This document shows, in pieces, positions 17,026 through 27,605 of a stretch of DNA of 64,000 bases. Source of the stretch: Rhizobium sp. R634 (lineage in GTDB: Bacteria; Pseudomonadota; Alphaproteobacteria; Rhizobiales; Rhizobiaceae). Position 1 is the first letter of the stretch. Each line of letters opens with the position of its first letter. The notes below the pieces were generated by a model that had not been told where the DNA came from, did not search any database, and saw only the letters and a list, made by a program, of their open reading frames with translations. The translations under genes and the position numbers were made by a program. The stretch lies in contig NZ_LOKW01000012.1 of NCBI RefSeq assembly GCF_002211305.1, positions 1 through 64,000 on the forward strand, in the 5' to 3' direction.

Positions 17026-17379
17026 ATGATGACGAAAAAAGCGATGACGATGGCCCTTGGCCTTACGATCCTTATCCTTGGATCGGAGGCGGCCAAGGCG
17101 GCAAGCTTCGATTGCGATGCGAAAGAATTGAAGCCGGACGAAAAAGCAATCTGCGACAACCGGGCACTCAACGATGCGGATGTCCGGATGGTCACCACCT
17201 TCGAGCTGCTCTCCGGGTTGATGGCCATGGGCTCGCGCGGAACATTGCAAGACGAACAGACGGCCTGGCTGAAGAAGCGGCAGGAATGCGGGGCAGATTC
17301 GGCCTGTATCAAGGCTGCCTATGACGAGCGGATGAAGCAGCTCGGCGAGACCTATAAAAACATCAACCGGCCGCTTTGA
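17026..17379 (+). CDS. LprI-type lysozyme-inhibitor-like exported protein (DUF1311)
   Basis: A 117-aa secreted protein with signal peptide MTMALGLTILILGSEAAKA. The mature part has four cysteines in the DUF1311/LprI pattern (SFDCDAK, AICDN, QECG, ACIK), probably forming two disulfides, and the motif WLKKRQECG. Family members inhibit lysozyme in mycobacteria; the same role here is inference. ATG 17026 and 17029 are both possible. Its stop codon lies in the loop of a terminator hairpin. Confidence 0.8.
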   Translation: MMTKKAMTMALGLTILILGSEAAKAASFDCDAKELKPDEKAICDNRALNDADVRMVTTFELLSGLMAMGSRGTLQDEQTAWLKKRQECGADSACIKAAYDERMKQLGETYKNINRPL

Positions 17380-17390
17380 AAGCGGCCGGT
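17366..17390. terminator. Bidirectional terminator hairpin overlapping a stop codon
   Basis: ACCGGCCGC-TTTGAAA-GCGGCCGGT: a perfect 9-bp GC-rich stem, extendable to 12 bp through AAA/TTT. The last sense codons and the TGA (17377-17379) of the LprI-like gene are inside it. It lies 40 nt from the ilvD stop, so it can serve both converging genes. Confidence 0.65.
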
Positions 17391-17430
17391 CGCCAAAGCA
17401 ACTGACTTTTAATCAGCAGGTCAAGACGCC

Positions 17431-19269
17431 TCAGCGGGCGTTCAGATCGCGCACGGCGCCGCGGTCAGCGCTCGTTGCGAAGGCGGCATAGGCCTTCAGC
17501 GCGGTGGTGACGTTGCGCTTGCGCACTTCAGTCGGCTGCCAGCCCTTGCCGTCCTGCTCGGTACGGCGGGCGGCGAGCTCAGCTTCTCCAACGCGCAGGC
17601 TGATCGTGCGGTTCGGGATGTCGATGTCGATCATGTCGCCTTCGCGCACGAGGCCGATCGTGCCGCCATTCGCCGCTTCCGGCGAGACATGGCCGATCGA
17701 GAGGCCGGAGGTGCCGCCGGAGAAGCGGCCGTCGGTGATCAGTGCGCACGCCTTGCCGAGGCCCTTCGACTTCAGATAGCTCGTCGGATAGAGCATTTCC
17801 TGCATGCCGGGGCCGCCCTTCGGGCCCTCGTAGCGGATGACGACGACGTCGCCGGCCTTGATCTCGTTGGCGAGGATCGCCTTGACGGAGGCGTCCTGGC
17901 TTTCAAAGACACGGGCGGGGCCTGAGAATTTCAAGATCGATTCATCGACGCCGGCGGTTTTGACGATGCAGCCGTCGATCGCAAGGTTGCCCTTGAGCAC
18001 GGCAAGGCCGCCATCCTTGGAGAAGGGATGTTCGACCGAGCGGATGACGCCGTTCTGCCGGTCCGTATCGAGCTCGTCCCAGCGGGCCTCCTGGCTGAAG
18101 GCGACCTGGGTGGGGATGCCGCCGGGTGCGGCGCGATAGAAATTGCGGACGGTGTCGCTACTGGTGCGGGTGATGTCCCAGCGGTCGATCGCATCGCCCA
18201 GCGTCTCGGCATGCACGGTCGGGCAATCGCGGTTCAGCAGGCCGCCCTTTTCGAGTTCGCCGAGGATCGACATGATGCCGCCGGCGCGGTGGACGTCTTC
18301 CATATGCACGTCGCTCTTGGCGGGTGCTACCTTCGACAGGCACGGCACGCGGCGCGACAGCGCGTCGATATCGGTCATGGTGAAATCGACCTCGCCCTCA
18401 TGGGCGGCGGCAAGGATGTGCAGAACCGTATTGGTCGAACCGCCCATGGCGATATCGAGCGCCATGGCGTTCTCGAAGGCCTGCTTGGAGGCGATGGTGC
18501 GCGGCAGCGCCTTGACGTCGTCCTGCTCGTAATAGCGGCGGGCGAGATCGACGATCAGGTGGCCGGCCTCGACGAAGAGGCGCTTGCGGTCTGCGTGGGT
18601 TGCGAGCGTCGAGCCGTTGCCGGGCAGCGACAGGCCGAGCGCCTCCGTCAGGCAGTTCATTGAGTTTGCGGTGAACATGCCGGAGCACGAACCGCAGGTC
18701 GGACAGGCGGAACGCTCGATGACCTTGACGTCTTCATCGGAGATCTTGTCGTCGGCGGCCGCAACCATGGCATCGACGAGATCGAGCGCATGAGTCTTGC
18801 CGTGCAGGACAACCTTGCCGGCTTCCATCGGGCCGCCCGAGACGAAGACGGTCGGGATATTGAGGCGCAGCGACGCCATCAGCATGCCGGGGGTGATCTT
18901 GTCGCAATTGGAGATGCAGACCATGGCGTCGGCGCAATGGGCATTGACCATATATTCGACGCTGTCGGCGATGAGCTCGCGCGAGGGCAGGGAATAAAGC
19001 ATGCCGTCATGGCCCATGGCGATGCCGTCGTCGACGGCGATCGTGTTGAACTCCTTGGCGACACCGCCGGCCGCCTCGATCTCGCGGGCGACGAGCTGGC
19101 CGAGGTCCTTCAGGTGCACGTGGCCGGGCACGAACTGGGTAAAGGAATTCACCACCGCGATGATCGGCTTGCCGAAATCCGAATCCTTCATGCCCGTGGC
19201 GCGCCAAAGGCCGCGCGCGCCCGCCATGTTGCGGCCGTGGGTCGTGGTTCTGGAACGGTAAGCTGGCAT
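17431..19269 (-). CDS. ilvD: Dihydroxy-acid dehydratase
   Basis: Dehydrates 2,3-dihydroxy-isovalerate and -methylvalerate to the 2-oxo acids in valine/isoleucine synthesis; cytoplasmic Fe-S enzyme. 612 aa, normal length. The cluster cysteines lie in [11 protein letters not shown] (C122) and [17 protein letters not shown] (C195), and [15 protein letters not shown] is the C-terminal signature. The start is ATG 19269 ([15 protein letters not shown]) after GGAAGATACCG. The open frame reaches 19338 but without a better start. Single gene. Confidence 0.97.
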   Translation of the reverse strand: MPAYRSRTTTHGRNMAGARGLWRATGMKDSDFGKPIIAVVNSFTQFVPGHVHLKDLGQLVAREIEAAGGVAKEFNTIAVDDGIAMGHDGMLYSLPSRELIADSVEYMVNAHCADAMVCISNCDKITPGMLMASLRLNIPTVFVSGGPMEAGKVVLHGKTHALDLVDAMVAAADDKISDEDVKVIERSACPTCGSCSGMFTANSMNCLTEALGLSLPGNGSTLATHADRKRLFVEAGHLIVDLARRYYEQDDVKALPRTIASKQAFENAMALDIAMGGSTNTVLHILAAAHEGEVDFTMTDIDALSRRVPCLSKVAPAKSDVHMEDVHRAGGIMSILGELEKGGLLNRDCPTVHAETLGDAIDRWDITRTSSDTVRNFYRAAPGGIPTQVAFSQEARWDELDTDRQNGVIRSVEHPFSKDGGLAVLKGNLAIDGCIVKTAGVDESILKFSGPARVFESQDASVKAILANEIKAGDVVVIRYEGPKGGPGMQEMLYPTSYLKSKGLGKACALITDGRFSGGTSGLSIGHVSPEAANGGTIGLVREGDMIDIDIPNRTISLRVGEAELAARRTEQDGKGWQPTEVRKRNVTTALKAYAAFATSADRGAVRDLNAR

Positions 19270-19604
19270 CGGTATCTTCCTCGACGTATCGGAAATATCA
19301 GGCGAAGCGGGCGGCTGTGGAGCTTGCGGGCCAGGCAATCGCTGCTGTTTGGAATTGTCCTAATCCAATCGACGGAGGCTGTCACTACCGGGAAGGCCAA
19401 ATCCGGTACGCCGCCGGATGAAGCAATACGACGCGCATCGATCATATACGGTTCGGCGGGACGTTTTGTTACAGCCTATTCCATCACAGGCGAACACAAA
19501 AAATTGGCTTCCCGTCGATCATATTCAAGGCATAGAGATTGATCCGAACATGCGGGCGGTTCGTTTAAGGACTATATTCGGAAAGCCGCCCAGGAGGTTT
19601 TGAC
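19270..19604. other. Intergenic region, divergent promoters of ilvD and msrP
   Basis: 335 nt with no credible gene. It should hold both divergent promoters. I see no clear sigma-70 pair, no operator palindrome and no recognisable leader peptide for ilvD. The last part is the msrP Shine-Dalgarno (AGGAGG). Confidence 0.6.
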
Positions 19605-20552
19605 ATGCCGACCTATCGCCCACCAAAAATCGCTTCATCGGAAATCACGCCGCGCCAGGTCTATGTGCGCCGCCGCGAATTCCTGGGCGCTGCAGCGCTT
19701 GGCGCCATGGCGCTTTACGGCGCGGGAAAAGCGAGCGCGGCCGCGCTTTCCGCCGTGCAGAGCAAATACAAGGTCGACGAGAAGACGACGCCGCTCAAGG
19801 ATGTGACGACCTACAACAACTTCTATGAGTTCGGCCTCGACAAAGGCGACCCCGCCGCTCTCTCCGGCGATTTCAAGCCGTTGCCCTGGACGGTCAAGGT
19901 CGACGGCATGGTCAACAAGCCGGGCACCTTCGACATCAAGGCGCTGATGAAGGAATTCCCGATCGAGGAGCGCACCTATCGGATGCGCTGCGTCGAGGCC
20001 TGGTCGATGGTCATCCCCTGGGACGGCTTTCCGCTGGCATCGCTGCTCGACAAGGTGGAGCCACTCGGCAGCGCCAAATACGTCGCCTTCGAAACGGTGG
20101 TGCGGCCGGAGGAAATGCCGGGGCAGAAGGGTCTCTTCCAGTCGCTCGACTGGCCCTATGTCGAAGGCCTGCGCCTCGACGAGGCGCGCCATCCGCTGAC
20201 GCTGCTTGCCGTCGGGCTCTATGGCGAAATGCTGCCGAACCAGAACGGCGCGCCGATCCGCCTCGTCGTGCCCTGGAAATACGGCTTCAAGGGTATCAAG
20301 TCGATCGTCAGGATCACCCTCACCGACCAGCAGCCGAAGAACACCTGGCAGGTGACCAATCCGCAGGAATACGGCTTCTACGCCAACGTCAATCCAGCCG
20401 TCGACCATCCACGCTGGAGCCAGGCCACCGAACGGCGCATCGGCGAAAGCGGCTTCTTCGGAGCCAGCCGCCATCCCACCCTGCCCTTCAACGGCTATGC
20501 CGACGAGGTGGCGAGCCTTTATGCCGGCATGGATCTGAAGGCGAATTTCTGA
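19605..20552 (+). CDS. msrP: Protein-methionine-sulfoxide reductase, molybdopterin catalytic subunit
   Basis: Periplasmic enzyme that repairs oxidised methionines in envelope proteins; 315 aa (YedY family). A Tat signal is visible ([19 protein letters not shown]), as required for a cofactor-loaded protein. The molybdenum-coordinating cysteine is C129 in [29 protein letters not shown] near the C-terminus is typical. The start is ATG 19605 after AGGAGG. It overlaps msrQ by one base (TGATG), so the two are translated together. Confidence 0.96.
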   Translation: MPTYRPPKIASSEITPRQVYVRRREFLGAAALGAMALYGAGKASAAALSAVQSKYKVDEKTTPLKDVTTYNNFYEFGLDKGDPAALSGDFKPLPWTVKVDGMVNKPGTFDIKALMKEFPIEERTYRMRCVEAWSMVIPWDGFPLASLLDKVEPLGSAKYVAFETVVRPEEMPGQKGLFQSLDWPYVEGLRLDEARHPLTLLAVGLYGEMLPNQNGAPIRLVVPWKYGFKGIKSIVRITLTDQQPKNTWQVTNPQEYGFYANVNPAVDHPRWSQATERRIGESGFFGASRHPTLPFNGYADEVASLYAGMDLKANF

Positions 20553-21211
20553 TGGCGGAACTGTCGCTCGCCATCCCGAAGCGCTGGCAAGCCGCCTCCG
20601 TCTGGCTGCTTTATGCCGTAGGCCTCGTGCCCGCCGCCTGGACCTTCTATCTCGGCGCGACCGATCAGCTCGGCGCCGATCCGGTCAAGACCTTCGAGCT
20701 CTTCCTCGGAATCTGGACGATCCGCTTCCTGATTTTGACGCTTGCCGTGTCCCCCGCCCGCGAGCTTTTCGGCTGGAATTATCTGCGCTATCGGCGCGCG
20801 CTCGGCCTGTTGACCTTCTACTATGCGCTGATGCACTTCACCGTCTACATGGTGCTCGACCAGGCGATGGATATCCAAGCGGTCATCAACGATGTGCTGA
20901 AGCGTCCCTTCATCATGTTCGGCATGGCCGGACTTGCGCTGCTTGCCCCGCTTGCGGCAACCTCCAACAATTTCTCGGTCCGCCGCCTCGGCAAGAACTG
21001 GACCTGGCTGCACCGCCTGGTCTACATCATCGCCGTCTGCGCGGCGCTGCACTTCGCGCTTTCGACCAAGATCCTCGATTTCGAGCAATATATCTATATC
21101 GGGCTGATCATCGCTCTCATCCTCTACCGCTCCTGGCGGCCGATCGCGCGCAGCCGGAAGAAAGGTCAAGGACGGCCGCGCGGCCGGCCGGTGGGATCAT
21201 CAGCTTCGTGA
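20552..21211 (+). CDS. msrQ: MsrPQ system haem-binding membrane subunit
   Basis: Integral membrane b-haem protein passing electrons from the quinone pool or flavin reductase to MsrP; 219 aa (YedZ). Six hydrophobic helices are visible. The haem-ligand histidines are probably in YALMHFTVYM, WLHRLVYI and ALHFAL. The start codon shares its A with the msrP stop. The C-terminal tail is strongly basic (RSRKKGQGRPRGRP), fitting a cytoplasmic end. It is the last gene of the pair, facing the DUF2809 gene. Confidence 0.95.
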   Translation: MAELSLAIPKRWQAASVWLLYAVGLVPAAWTFYLGATDQLGADPVKTFELFLGIWTIRFLILTLAVSPARELFGWNYLRYRRALGLLTFYYALMHFTVYMVLDQAMDIQAVINDVLKRPFIMFGMAGLALLAPLAATSNNFSVRRLGKNWTWLHRLVYIIAVCAALHFALSTKILDFEQYIYIGLIIALILYRSWRPIARSRKKGQGRPRGRPVGSSAS

Positions 21212-21219
21212 CGATCCGT

Positions 21220-21657
21220 TCAACGCCGCTCAGGCGATGATTGCCTGAGCGCGGGATCAAACGCACAGGCCACAACTATCCCGATGGCATATGCCAATAT
21301 ATTCCAAAGCGAGAAGACCCGCCCAAGCAGCAAGGCTCCGGGGGTCGTCAGCCGAAATGCATCGAGCCACGGTGTGTGATAGAGCCGGAAGAATTCAACG
21401 CAGATGGCAACGGCCAGCGCCAACGCCGCAATTGCTGCGGGCGGCACTCTCGCAATGAGAGCTGTCACGGCGAGCGCCAGCAGGACATAAACCATGGATC
21501 CCCAAAGCAGCGACCCACCATATTTGACGAGGAAGAAGGGCAGATCGGCTGCATAGCCGAAGCGCCTGAGCGCCAAACCGGAAAGGATGATGACGAACAG
21601 GGCCGCCAAGCGTTGGACTTGCATGCGCCCGAGCCGATTTGGAAGGACAGCTTTCAC
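21220..21657 (-). CDS. DUF2809 family membrane protein
   Basis: A 145-aa protein with four or five hydrophobic segments. VKYGGSLLWGSMVYVLLA and EFFRLYHTPWLDAFR, then GRVFSLWNILAYAIG, are DUF2809 hallmarks. The function of the family is unknown. GTG 21657 overlaps the stop of the VOC gene (GTGA), suggesting coupling; ATG 21624 (MQVQRLAAL) is the alternative start. It is convergent with msrQ, with only 8 nt between the stops. Confidence 0.85.
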   Translation of the reverse strand: MKAVLPNRLGRMQVQRLAALFVIILSGLALRRFGYAADLPFFLVKYGGSLLWGSMVYVLLALAVTALIARVPPAAIAALALAVAICVEFFRLYHTPWLDAFRLTTPGALLLGRVFSLWNILAYAIGIVVACAFDPALRQSSPERR

Positions 21658-22037
21658 GTGCCGACTGCCGGCTGGTTGATCATTGCCTCGATATTGTAAC
21701 CATCCGGATCGAGCACGAAGCAGGCGTAATAATCCGGCGTGTATTCCGGGCGTGGGCCGGGAGCGCCGTTATCCTCGCCGCCGGCTTCGAGCGCGGCGTG
21801 ATGGAAGGCATCGACCTCGGCCTGGCTGCGAGCCCTGAAAGCGATGTGAATGTGGGTCAAGGGCGGCGGACCATCCGTCTGCTGGATCTCGAACAGGCAG
21901 CCATTGCCGATATCGAAGGCCCAGAAGATATTCTCCTTCCCGAAGGTCAGCCGATAACCCAACGGCAGGAACGCTTTCTCGTAGAAGAGCTTGCTCTTCG
22001 ACAAATCGCTCACCGCGATGGTTATGTGATCGATCAT
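21654..22037 (-). CDS. VOC family (glyoxalase-like) protein
   Basis: A 127-aa vicinal-oxygen-chelate fold: two beta-alpha-beta-beta-beta modules, the first starting MIDHITIAVSDLSKSKLFYE and the second in LTHIHIAFRARSQAEVDAF. Candidate metal ligands are H4, H70 and the glutamate in GYNIEAM. ATG 22037 gives the typical family start; a GTG four codons earlier is in frame. Members act as lyases, dioxygenases or antibiotic-binding proteins, and the specific role is not predictable. Confidence 0.86.
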   Translation of the reverse strand: MIDHITIAVSDLSKSKLFYEKAFLPLGYRLTFGKENIFWAFDIGNGCLFEIQQTDGPPPLTHIHIAFRARSQAEVDAFHHAALEAGGEDNGAPGPRPEYTPDYYACFVLDPDGYNIEAMINQPAVGT

Positions 22038-22073
22038 GGCGCTGCTCACTCATCAAGAATGCGGGCAGAAACG

Positions 22074-22097
22074 AAAAAGCCGGGCGCAAGGCCCGGC
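22074..22097 (-). terminator. Rho-independent terminator after rplQ
   Basis: GCCGGGC-GCAAG-GCCCGGC: a 7-bp GC stem followed on the minus strand by TTTTT (22078-22074). It lies 28 nt beyond the rplQ stop and marks the end of the ribosomal cluster. Confidence 0.88.
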
Positions 22098-22124
22098 TTT
22101 CTTGTCTTCCGAAATCGGAAAATC

Positions 22125-22547
22125 TTAGGCAGCGACGGCCTGCTCTTCGGCGGCGACGCGAGCCTTGTCGGCTGCGCCCTTGGCGTAGGTGTCGCGGTCA
22201 ACGAATTCGATGACGGCCAAAGCGGCATTGTCGCCCTGACGGAAACCGGCCTTCATGATGCGCAGGTAGCCGCCGTTGCGGGTGGCGTAGCGCGTGGCGA
22301 TCGTGTCGAACAGCTTCGAAACGACGGCGGCGTCGCGGATCTGAGAGATCGCCTGACGGCGAGCGTGCAGATCGCCGCGCTTGCCGAGCGTGACGAGCTT
22401 TTCGACGATCGGGCGGATTTCCTTGGCCTTCGGCAGGGTCGTAACGATCTGCTCGTGGGTGATCAGCGAAGCAGCCATGTTGGCGAACATCGCCTTACGG
22501 TGGCTTGCGGTTCTGTTCAGCTTGCGGCCGGCTTTTGCGTGGCGCAT
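22125..22547 (-). CDS. rplQ: 50S ribosomal protein L17
   Basis: 140 aa. [20 protein letters not shown] is the universal L17 start, and [15 protein letters not shown] is a conserved core segment. The C-terminal tail ([13 protein letters not shown]) is slightly longer than in enterobacteria, as is usual in alphaproteobacteria. It follows rpoA by 125 nt and is the last gene of the alpha operon. A strong terminator follows. Confidence 0.98.
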   Translation of the reverse strand: MRHAKAGRKLNRTASHRKAMFANMAASLITHEQIVTTLPKAKEIRPIVEKLVTLGKRGDLHARRQAISQIRDAAVVSKLFDTIATRYATRNGGYLRIMKAGFRQGDNAALAVIEFVDRDTYAKGAADKARVAAEEQAVAA

Positions 22548-22672
22548 TGCTATTCTCCTTTAATGCAGTGCCCTTACTTCGTTACCGGGCCTGCCGTTTC
22601 CTGGCACATGCAGGCGATTTGCCTGCTGTTTGACGGGGAAAAGGCAGCCGATAGAGCCTGCCTTTTGTTTTC

Positions 22673-23683
22673 TCAGTACTGGTCTTCGTAACGCTTGGCG
22701 AGATCTTCGATGTTCTCGGGCGGCCATGCCGGCACTTCCATGCCGAGGTGCAGGCCCATGGAAGCGAGAACTTCCTTGATTTCGTTCAGCGACTTGCGAC
22801 CAAAGTTCGGGGTGCGGAGCATTTCTGCTTCGGTCTTCTGAATGAGGTCGCCGATGTAGACGATGTTGTCGTTCTTCAGGCAGTTTGCCGAACGGACCGA
22901 CAGTTCGAGTTCGTCCACCTTCTTGAGGAGAGCCGGGTTGAAAGCGAGTTCGGTGACTGCTTCCTCTTCGGTTTCCTTCTGCGGCTCGTCGAAGTTGACG
23001 AAAACGCCAAGCTGATCCTGCAGGATGCGCGCCGCGAAAGCGACGGCGTCTTCGCCGGTGATCGAGCCATCGGTTTCGATGGTCATGTTCAGCTTGTCGT
23101 AGTCGAGAACCTGTCCTTCGCGGGTATTTTCAACCTTGTAGGACACCTTCTTGACCGGCGAATAGAGGCTGTCGACCGGGATGAGGCCGATCGGAGCGTC
23201 TTCCGCACGATTGCGCTCGGCCGGAACGTAGCCCTTGCCGTTGTTGACGGTGAACTCCATGCGGATCTCGGCACCCTCGTCGAGCGTGCAGATGACATGC
23301 TCGGGGTTGAGGATTTCGATATCGCCGACCGTCTGGATGTCGCCAGCCGTGACAACGCCCGGGCCCTGCTTGCGCACGACCATGCGCTTTGCGTCGTCGC
23401 CATCCATCTTGATGGCGATTTCCTTGATGTTGAGCACGATGTCCGTCACGTCCTCGCGAACGCCCGGGATCGAGGAGAATTCATGCAGCACGCCGTCGAT
23501 CTGCACCGCCGTGACGGCAGCACCGCGCAGCGAGGAGAGCAGAACGCGGCGCAGCGCGTTGCCGAGGGTGAGGCCGAAGCCGCGCTCCAGCGGTTCAGCA
23601 ACGAGCGTCGCCCTGGTGCGCGAGCTCGAGGAGAACTCCACCTTGTTCGGCTTGATCAGTTCCTGCCAGTTCTTCTGAATCAT
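22673..23683 (-). CDS. rpoA: RNA polymerase alpha subunit
   Basis: 336 aa, normal length. The N-terminal dimerisation domain begins [17 protein letters not shown] and includes [28 protein letters not shown] sequence. The C-terminal DNA/activator-binding domain (about 250-325) has [16 protein letters not shown] and [17 protein letters not shown]. It is part of the rpsM-rpsK-rpoA-rplQ group. Alpha nucleates polymerase assembly with beta and beta', encoded in this window at 42336-50876. Confidence 0.99.
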   Translation of the reverse strand: MIQKNWQELIKPNKVEFSSSSRTRATLVAEPLERGFGLTLGNALRRVLLSSLRGAAVTAVQIDGVLHEFSSIPGVREDVTDIVLNIKEIAIKMDGDDAKRMVVRKQGPGVVTAGDIQTVGDIEILNPEHVICTLDEGAEIRMEFTVNNGKGYVPAERNRAEDAPIGLIPVDSLYSPVKKVSYKVENTREGQVLDYDKLNMTIETDGSITGEDAVAFAARILQDQLGVFVNFDEPQKETEEEAVTELAFNPALLKKVDELELSVRSANCLKNDNIVYIGDLIQKTEAEMLRTPNFGRKSLNEIKEVLASMGLHLGMEVPAWPPENIEDLAKRYEDQY

Positions 23684-23780
23684 GAGTTTGCCTTCCGTTC
23701 GTTGCCACCATCCAATCGTGGCAACCGAGCTTGAAAACCACCGGGAGCGCCAAGGCGCTCACCGGTGACGAGAGCGATGA

Positions 23781-24170
23781 TCAGACGCGGCGCTTCTTGC
23801 GCGGACGGCAGCCATTGTGCGGGATCGGGGTCACGTCGCGGATGGACGTGATCATGAACCCTGCAGCCTGGAGCGCGCGCAGAGCCGATTCACGGCCGGA
23901 ACCCGGGCCGCAGACTTCGACTTCCAGCGACTTCATGCCGTGCTCCTGGGCCTTCTTGGCGCAGTCTTCGGCAGCGATCTGGGCAGCAAACGGGGTCGAC
24001 TTGCGCGAGCCCTTGAAGCCCTTGGCGCCGGCCGACGACCAGGCGATCGCATTGCCCTGCGCATCGGTGATGGTGATCATCGTGTTGTTGAAGGTCGAGT
24101 TGACGTGAGCGACACCCGACGAGATATTCTTACGCTCGCGACGGCGAACGCGGACGGCTTCCTTAGCCAT
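23781..24170 (-). CDS. rpsK: 30S ribosomal protein S11
   Basis: 129 aa. [20 protein letters not shown] and [19 protein letters not shown] are S11 signatures, and the basic tail [12 protein letters not shown] contacts the 16S rRNA platform. It is co-directional with rpsM 133 nt upstream and rpoA 97 nt downstream. Starts at ATG 24170. Confidence 0.98.
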   Translation of the reverse strand: MAKEAVRVRRRERKNISSGVAHVNSTFNNTMITITDAQGNAIAWSSAGAKGFKGSRKSTPFAAQIAAEDCAKKAQEHGMKSLEVEVCGPGSGRESALRALQAAGFMITSIRDVTPIPHNGCRPRKKRRV

Positions 24171-24303
24171 GGTATTCCTTTCGTTGATCTCTTCACCGCC
24201 GTAATGCCAGCGGCTACACCGGAACGGCGCCTATACGGCCCCGCTCCAAACTCAAAAGAGGCCGGCGCAGACCGCCAGCCTCCCCACTCCGGTTTCCCGG
24301 AAA

Positions 24304-24672
24304 TTACTTCTTCTTGCCAGCGATTGCCTTTGCCGGACCCTTGCGGGTGCGGGCATTGGTGTGCGTGCGCTGACCACGGACCGGAAGGCCGCGGCGGTGA
24401 CGCAGGCCACGGTAGCAGCCGAGATCCATCAGGCGCTTGATGTTCATCGCGGTTTCGCGACGAAGATCACCCTCGACCTGATAGTCGCGGTCGATGGCTT
24501 CGCGGATCTGAAGGACTTCAGCGTCCGTCAGCTGATGCACACGGCGTTCAGCCGGGATACCGACCTTCTCGACGATTTCCTGTGCGAATTTCGGACCGAT
24601 CCCGTGAATGTAGGTCAGCGCGATGACGACGCGCTTTGCAGTCGGGATGTTGACGCCAGCGATACGTGCCAC
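24304..24672 (-). CDS. rpsM: 30S ribosomal protein S13
   Basis: 122 aa, head of the 30S subunit. The start is GTG 24672, after GGAGAAC, giving [19 protein letters not shown]. The frame runs further upstream without a family match. [13 protein letters not shown] and [20 protein letters not shown] are conserved, and the basic tail ([12 protein letters not shown]) reaches the P-site tRNA. First gene of the rpsM-rpsK-rpoA-rplQ group, 221 nt after adk. Confidence 0.97.
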   Translation of the reverse strand: MARIAGVNIPTAKRVVIALTYIHGIGPKFAQEIVEKVGIPAERRVHQLTDAEVLQIREAIDRDYQVEGDLRRETAMNIKRLMDLGCYRGLRHRRGLPVRGQRTHTNARTRKGPAKAIAGKKK

Positions 24673-24762
24673 GCCTGTTCTCCTTGCATTCCAGTTGCCA
24701 TCCGGCAAGTGGGCTTCGTTATGCGGTCCTAGAACCGCCCGTTCAAATTTAGGTCCGCAACA

Positions 24763-24792
24763 TGTCAAAACGACCGAACCCGGACTTCCCTG
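24763..24792 (-). promoter_or_regulatory. Candidate promoter element upstream of rpsM
   Basis: A perfect TTGACA (24768-24763, minus strand) lies about 95 nt before the rpsM GTG in the 221-nt adk-rpsM gap. No good -10 hexamer is visible at 16-18 nt, so this is a weak prediction. Rhizobial -10 boxes are often poorly conserved. Confidence 0.3.
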
Positions 24793-24893
24793 GGAAATCC
24801 GCGCCGATCGCATGGAATGTCGCGAGTTGGCGCGGTGTTTAGCGGAATCACTGCTGAAAAGCAACCGTTCCGCCAAGTTTTATTTTCAAAGCC

Positions 24894-25544
24894 TTAAAGC
24901 TCGGAAAGAATGGCTTCGACCTCGGCGGTGACCTGATCGATCTCCGCCATCCCGTCGACGGACCTGAGTTTGCCCTTGGCATAGTAATAGCCGATCAGCG
25001 GCGAGGTTTCCTTGTAGTAGACCTCGAGACGCTTGATCATCGTCTCCGCGTTGTCGTCAGGACGACGCTTGAAGTGAGTCGAACCGCACTTGTCGCATAC
25101 GCCTTCCTCGACCGGGACCTTGTCCGTGTCATGATAGACAGTGCCGCACTGAGCGCAGGTGTAACGGCCGTCCACGCGGCGGACGAGTTCCTGGTCGTCG
25201 ACGCGAAGCTCGATAACCACCGAAAGGCCGAGTCCCTTGGCTCTGAGCATCGCCTCGGTGGCATCCGCCTGGACCAGCGTCCTCGGAAAGCCATCGAGAA
25301 TGAAACCGTTGGCGCAATCGGGCTGATCGATTCGCTCCGAGACGATGGCGATGACGATCTCATCCGAGACCAGCTTGCCGGCGTCCATCACCGCCTTGGC
25401 GCGCTTGCCGACTTCCGTGCCGGCATTCACCGCCGCACGCAGCATATCACCCGTGGAAAGCTGCGGAATGCCGTGCTTTTCCACGATCCGCTGGGCCTGG
25501 GTTCCCTTGCCCGCGCCCGGCGGCCCCAAAAGGATAAGTCTCAT
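24894..25544 (-). CDS. adk: Adenylate kinase, long form with a four-cysteine LID
   Basis: Interconverts ATP+AMP and 2 ADP; 216 aa. The P-loop is [10 protein letters not shown] (residues 7-16) and the AMP-binding segment is STGDMLRAA, with FPRTLVQAD. The LID domain has two CxxC pairs (TCAQCGTVY and [10 protein letters not shown]), the zinc-binding arrangement usual in Gram-positive enzymes and in many alphaproteobacteria. ATG 25544 overlaps the secY stop (ATGA), so it is translated with the translocon gene. Confidence 0.98.
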   Translation of the reverse strand: MRLILLGPPGAGKGTQAQRIVEKHGIPQLSTGDMLRAAVNAGTEVGKRAKAVMDAGKLVSDEIVIAIVSERIDQPDCANGFILDGFPRTLVQADATEAMLRAKGLGLSVVIELRVDDQELVRRVDGRYTCAQCGTVYHDTDKVPVEEGVCDKCGSTHFKRRPDDNAETMIKRLEVYYKETSPLIGYYYAKGKLRSVDGMAEIDQVTAEVEAILSEL

Positions 25545-26881
25545 CGCCCCCTCTTTCCTCCACGCAACTTCGATTTCTTGATCAGGCCTTCGTATTGCTG
25601 CGCGATCAGGTGACCCTGGATCTGTGCAACCGTATCAAGAGTTACGCTAACCACGATCAAAAGCGAAGTCCCACCAAGGGATAATGGAATGCCGGTTTGC
25701 GACACCAGAATCTCCGGGAGGATGCAGACGAAGACCAGATAGATCGCGCCGATGACCGTGATGCGGGTCAGCACGTAGTCGATATACTCGGCGGTGCGCT
25801 CACCCGGACGGATACCGGGAATGAAGCCGCCATGCTTCTTCAAATTGTCGGCCGTGTCCTTCGGATTGAAGACGATGGCCGTATAGAAGAAGGCGAAGAA
25901 GGCGATCAGCGCCGCATATAGCACCATATAGAGCGGCTGGCCGTGGCCGAGCGCCGCAACGATCGATGTCGCCCAAGCGGGCATCGCCGTGGTATTGGCA
26001 AAGCCCGCGACCGTCGCCGGCAGAAGCAGCAGCGAGGATGCGAAGATCGCCGGAATGACGCCGGAGGTGTTCAGCTTCAGCGGCAGGTGCGAGGTATCGC
26101 CCTGGAACATGCGGTTGCCGACCTGACGCTTCGGATACTGGATCAGCAGCCGGCGCTGGGCGCGCTCGACGAAGACGATGATGCCGATGACGGCGATCGC
26201 GACGACGATGACCAGCAGGATGAGGCCGGTCGACAGCGCGCCGGTGCGGCCGAGTTCGAGGGTGCCGGCAAGAGCGCCCGGAAGGCCGGCCGCGATGCCG
26301 GCGAAGATGATTAGCGAAATGCCGTTGCCGATGCCGCGCGAGGTGACCTGTTCACCGAGCCACATCAGGAACATCGTACCGCCGAGCAGCGTCAGGACGG
26401 TGGATACGCGGAAGAACCAGCCCGGATCGACGACCAGCCCCTGCCCGCTCTCGAGACCGGCGGCGATGCCGTAAGCCTGCAGCGCGCCCAGAATCACGGT
26501 GCCGTAGCGGGTGTACTGGTTGATGATCTTGCGGCCCTGCTCGCCTTCCTTCTTCAGGTTTTCGAGCGCCGGCACGACCGAGGTCATGAGCTGAACGATG
26601 ATCGAGGCCGAGATATAGGGCATGATGCCGAGCGCGAAAATCGCCATGCGCTCGACAGCGCCGCCCGAGAACATGTTGAAGAGGCCGAGGATGCCGCCTG
26701 CCTGGCCGCGGAAAGCCTGGGCATAGGCTTCGGGATTGAGACCCGGAAGCGGAATATGGGTGCCGAGCCTGTAAACGAGGAGAGCTGCCAGTGTGAACCA
26801 CAAGCGCTTCTTCAAATCCTCGGCTTTGGCAAAGGTCGAAAAATTGAGGTTGGATGCCAATTGTTCCGCTGCAGAAGCCAT
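25541..26881 (-). CDS. secY: Sec translocon channel protein SecY
   Basis: The main protein-conducting channel of the inner membrane; 446 aa with ten transmembrane helices. The plug/first-helix region is [12 protein letters not shown], and [13 protein letters not shown] follows. [20 protein letters not shown] is the conserved loop of the cytoplasmic ribosome/SecA-binding face. Ends in a basic tail ([11 protein letters not shown]). It works with SecE, encoded at 54285-54485. A hairpin with a T-run separates it from rplO. Confidence 0.99.
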   Translation of the reverse strand: MASAAEQLASNLNFSTFAKAEDLKKRLWFTLAALLVYRLGTHIPLPGLNPEAYAQAFRGQAGGILGLFNMFSGGAVERMAIFALGIMPYISASIIVQLMTSVVPALENLKKEGEQGRKIINQYTRYGTVILGALQAYGIAAGLESGQGLVVDPGWFFRVSTVLTLLGGTMFLMWLGEQVTSRGIGNGISLIIFAGIAAGLPGALAGTLELGRTGALSTGLILLVIVVAIAVIGIIVFVERAQRRLLIQYPKRQVGNRMFQGDTSHLPLKLNTSGVIPAIFASSLLLLPATVAGFANTTAMPAWATSIVAALGHGQPLYMVLYAALIAFFAFFYTAIVFNPKDTADNLKKHGGFIPGIRPGERTAEYIDYVLTRITVIGAIYLVFVCILPEILVSQTGIPLSLGGTSLLIVVSVTLDTVAQIQGHLIAQQYEGLIKKSKLRGGKRGR

Positions 26882-27066
26882 GCGTTTCTCCGCGCTACCA
26901 ATTCCGGCGTCTCTGGGGAAAGGCCGGCCCGGAATCAGTATGAAAATTATTCAAAACCGGGTTCAGTACGGATTGCAGCGCAACCCCATGCCTCACCCTT
27001 GTTTTAATCCTACCGGCATAACGCGGGCGCGTCAGCCAACATTTTGTGAGGCCCACATATGGGAGC

Positions 27067-27097
27067 AAAATCGCCCGGTGTGAAGCACCCCGGGCGA
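27067..27097 (-). terminator. Intrinsic-terminator-like hairpin between rplO and secY
   Basis: On the minus strand TCGCCCGG, an 11-nt loop, CCGGGCGA, then TTTT. Perfect 8-bp GC-rich stem 16 nt after the rplO stop. It looks like a normal Rho-independent terminator although the next gene, secY, is on the same strand 186 nt away. Confidence 0.75.
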
Positions 27098-27112
27098 CAT
27101 ATCATCAGATTA

Positions 27113-27589
27113 TTACTCGGCTGCTGCAGGAGCCGAAAGCAGCGTCACCTTGCCGCCGGCCTTTTCGATCTTCTCGACGGCGGGCTTGGAAGCGCCTGCA
27201 ACTTCGAGCGTGATCTTGGCCTTGAGCTCGCCATCGGCGAGAACGCGAACGCCGTCCTTGGCGCGGCGGATGACGCCGGCGGCCTTGAGGGCAGCTGCAT
27301 CAACGGTTGCCTTCGCGTCCAGCTTGCCGGCATCGACGGCGGCCTGGATGCGGGCCAGCGATACGACGACGTAATCGGCTGCGAAGATGTTGTTGAAGCC
27401 GCGCTTCGGCAGGCGACGATAGATCGGCATCTGGCCGCCTTCGAAGCCGTTGATGGCGACGCCGGAACGGGACTTCTGACCCTTTACACCGCGACCGGCA
27501 GTCTTGCCGGAGCCAGAGCCGATACCGCGGCCGAGGCGCTTACGGGCGTGGGTAGAGCCCTCATTGTCCTTGATTTCATTGAGTTTCAT
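27113..27589 (-). CDS. rplO: 50S ribosomal protein L15
   Basis: 158 aa. [20 protein letters not shown] and [21 protein letters not shown] are the L15 N-terminal glycine-rich extension, which threads into 23S r[21 protein letters not shown] is also conserved. The start is ATG 27589 with GAGGAAAC upstream. Last ribosomal protein gene of the spc group before secY. Confidence 0.98.
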   Translation of the reverse strand: MKLNEIKDNEGSTHARKRLGRGIGSGSGKTAGRGVKGQKSRSGVAINGFEGGQMPIYRRLPKRGFNNIFAADYVVVSLARIQAAVDAGKLDAKATVDAAALKAAGVIRRAKDGVRVLADGELKAKITLEVAGASKPAVEKIEKAGGKVTLLSAPAAAE

Positions 27590-27605
27590 GAGCGTTTCCT
27601 CCGTC

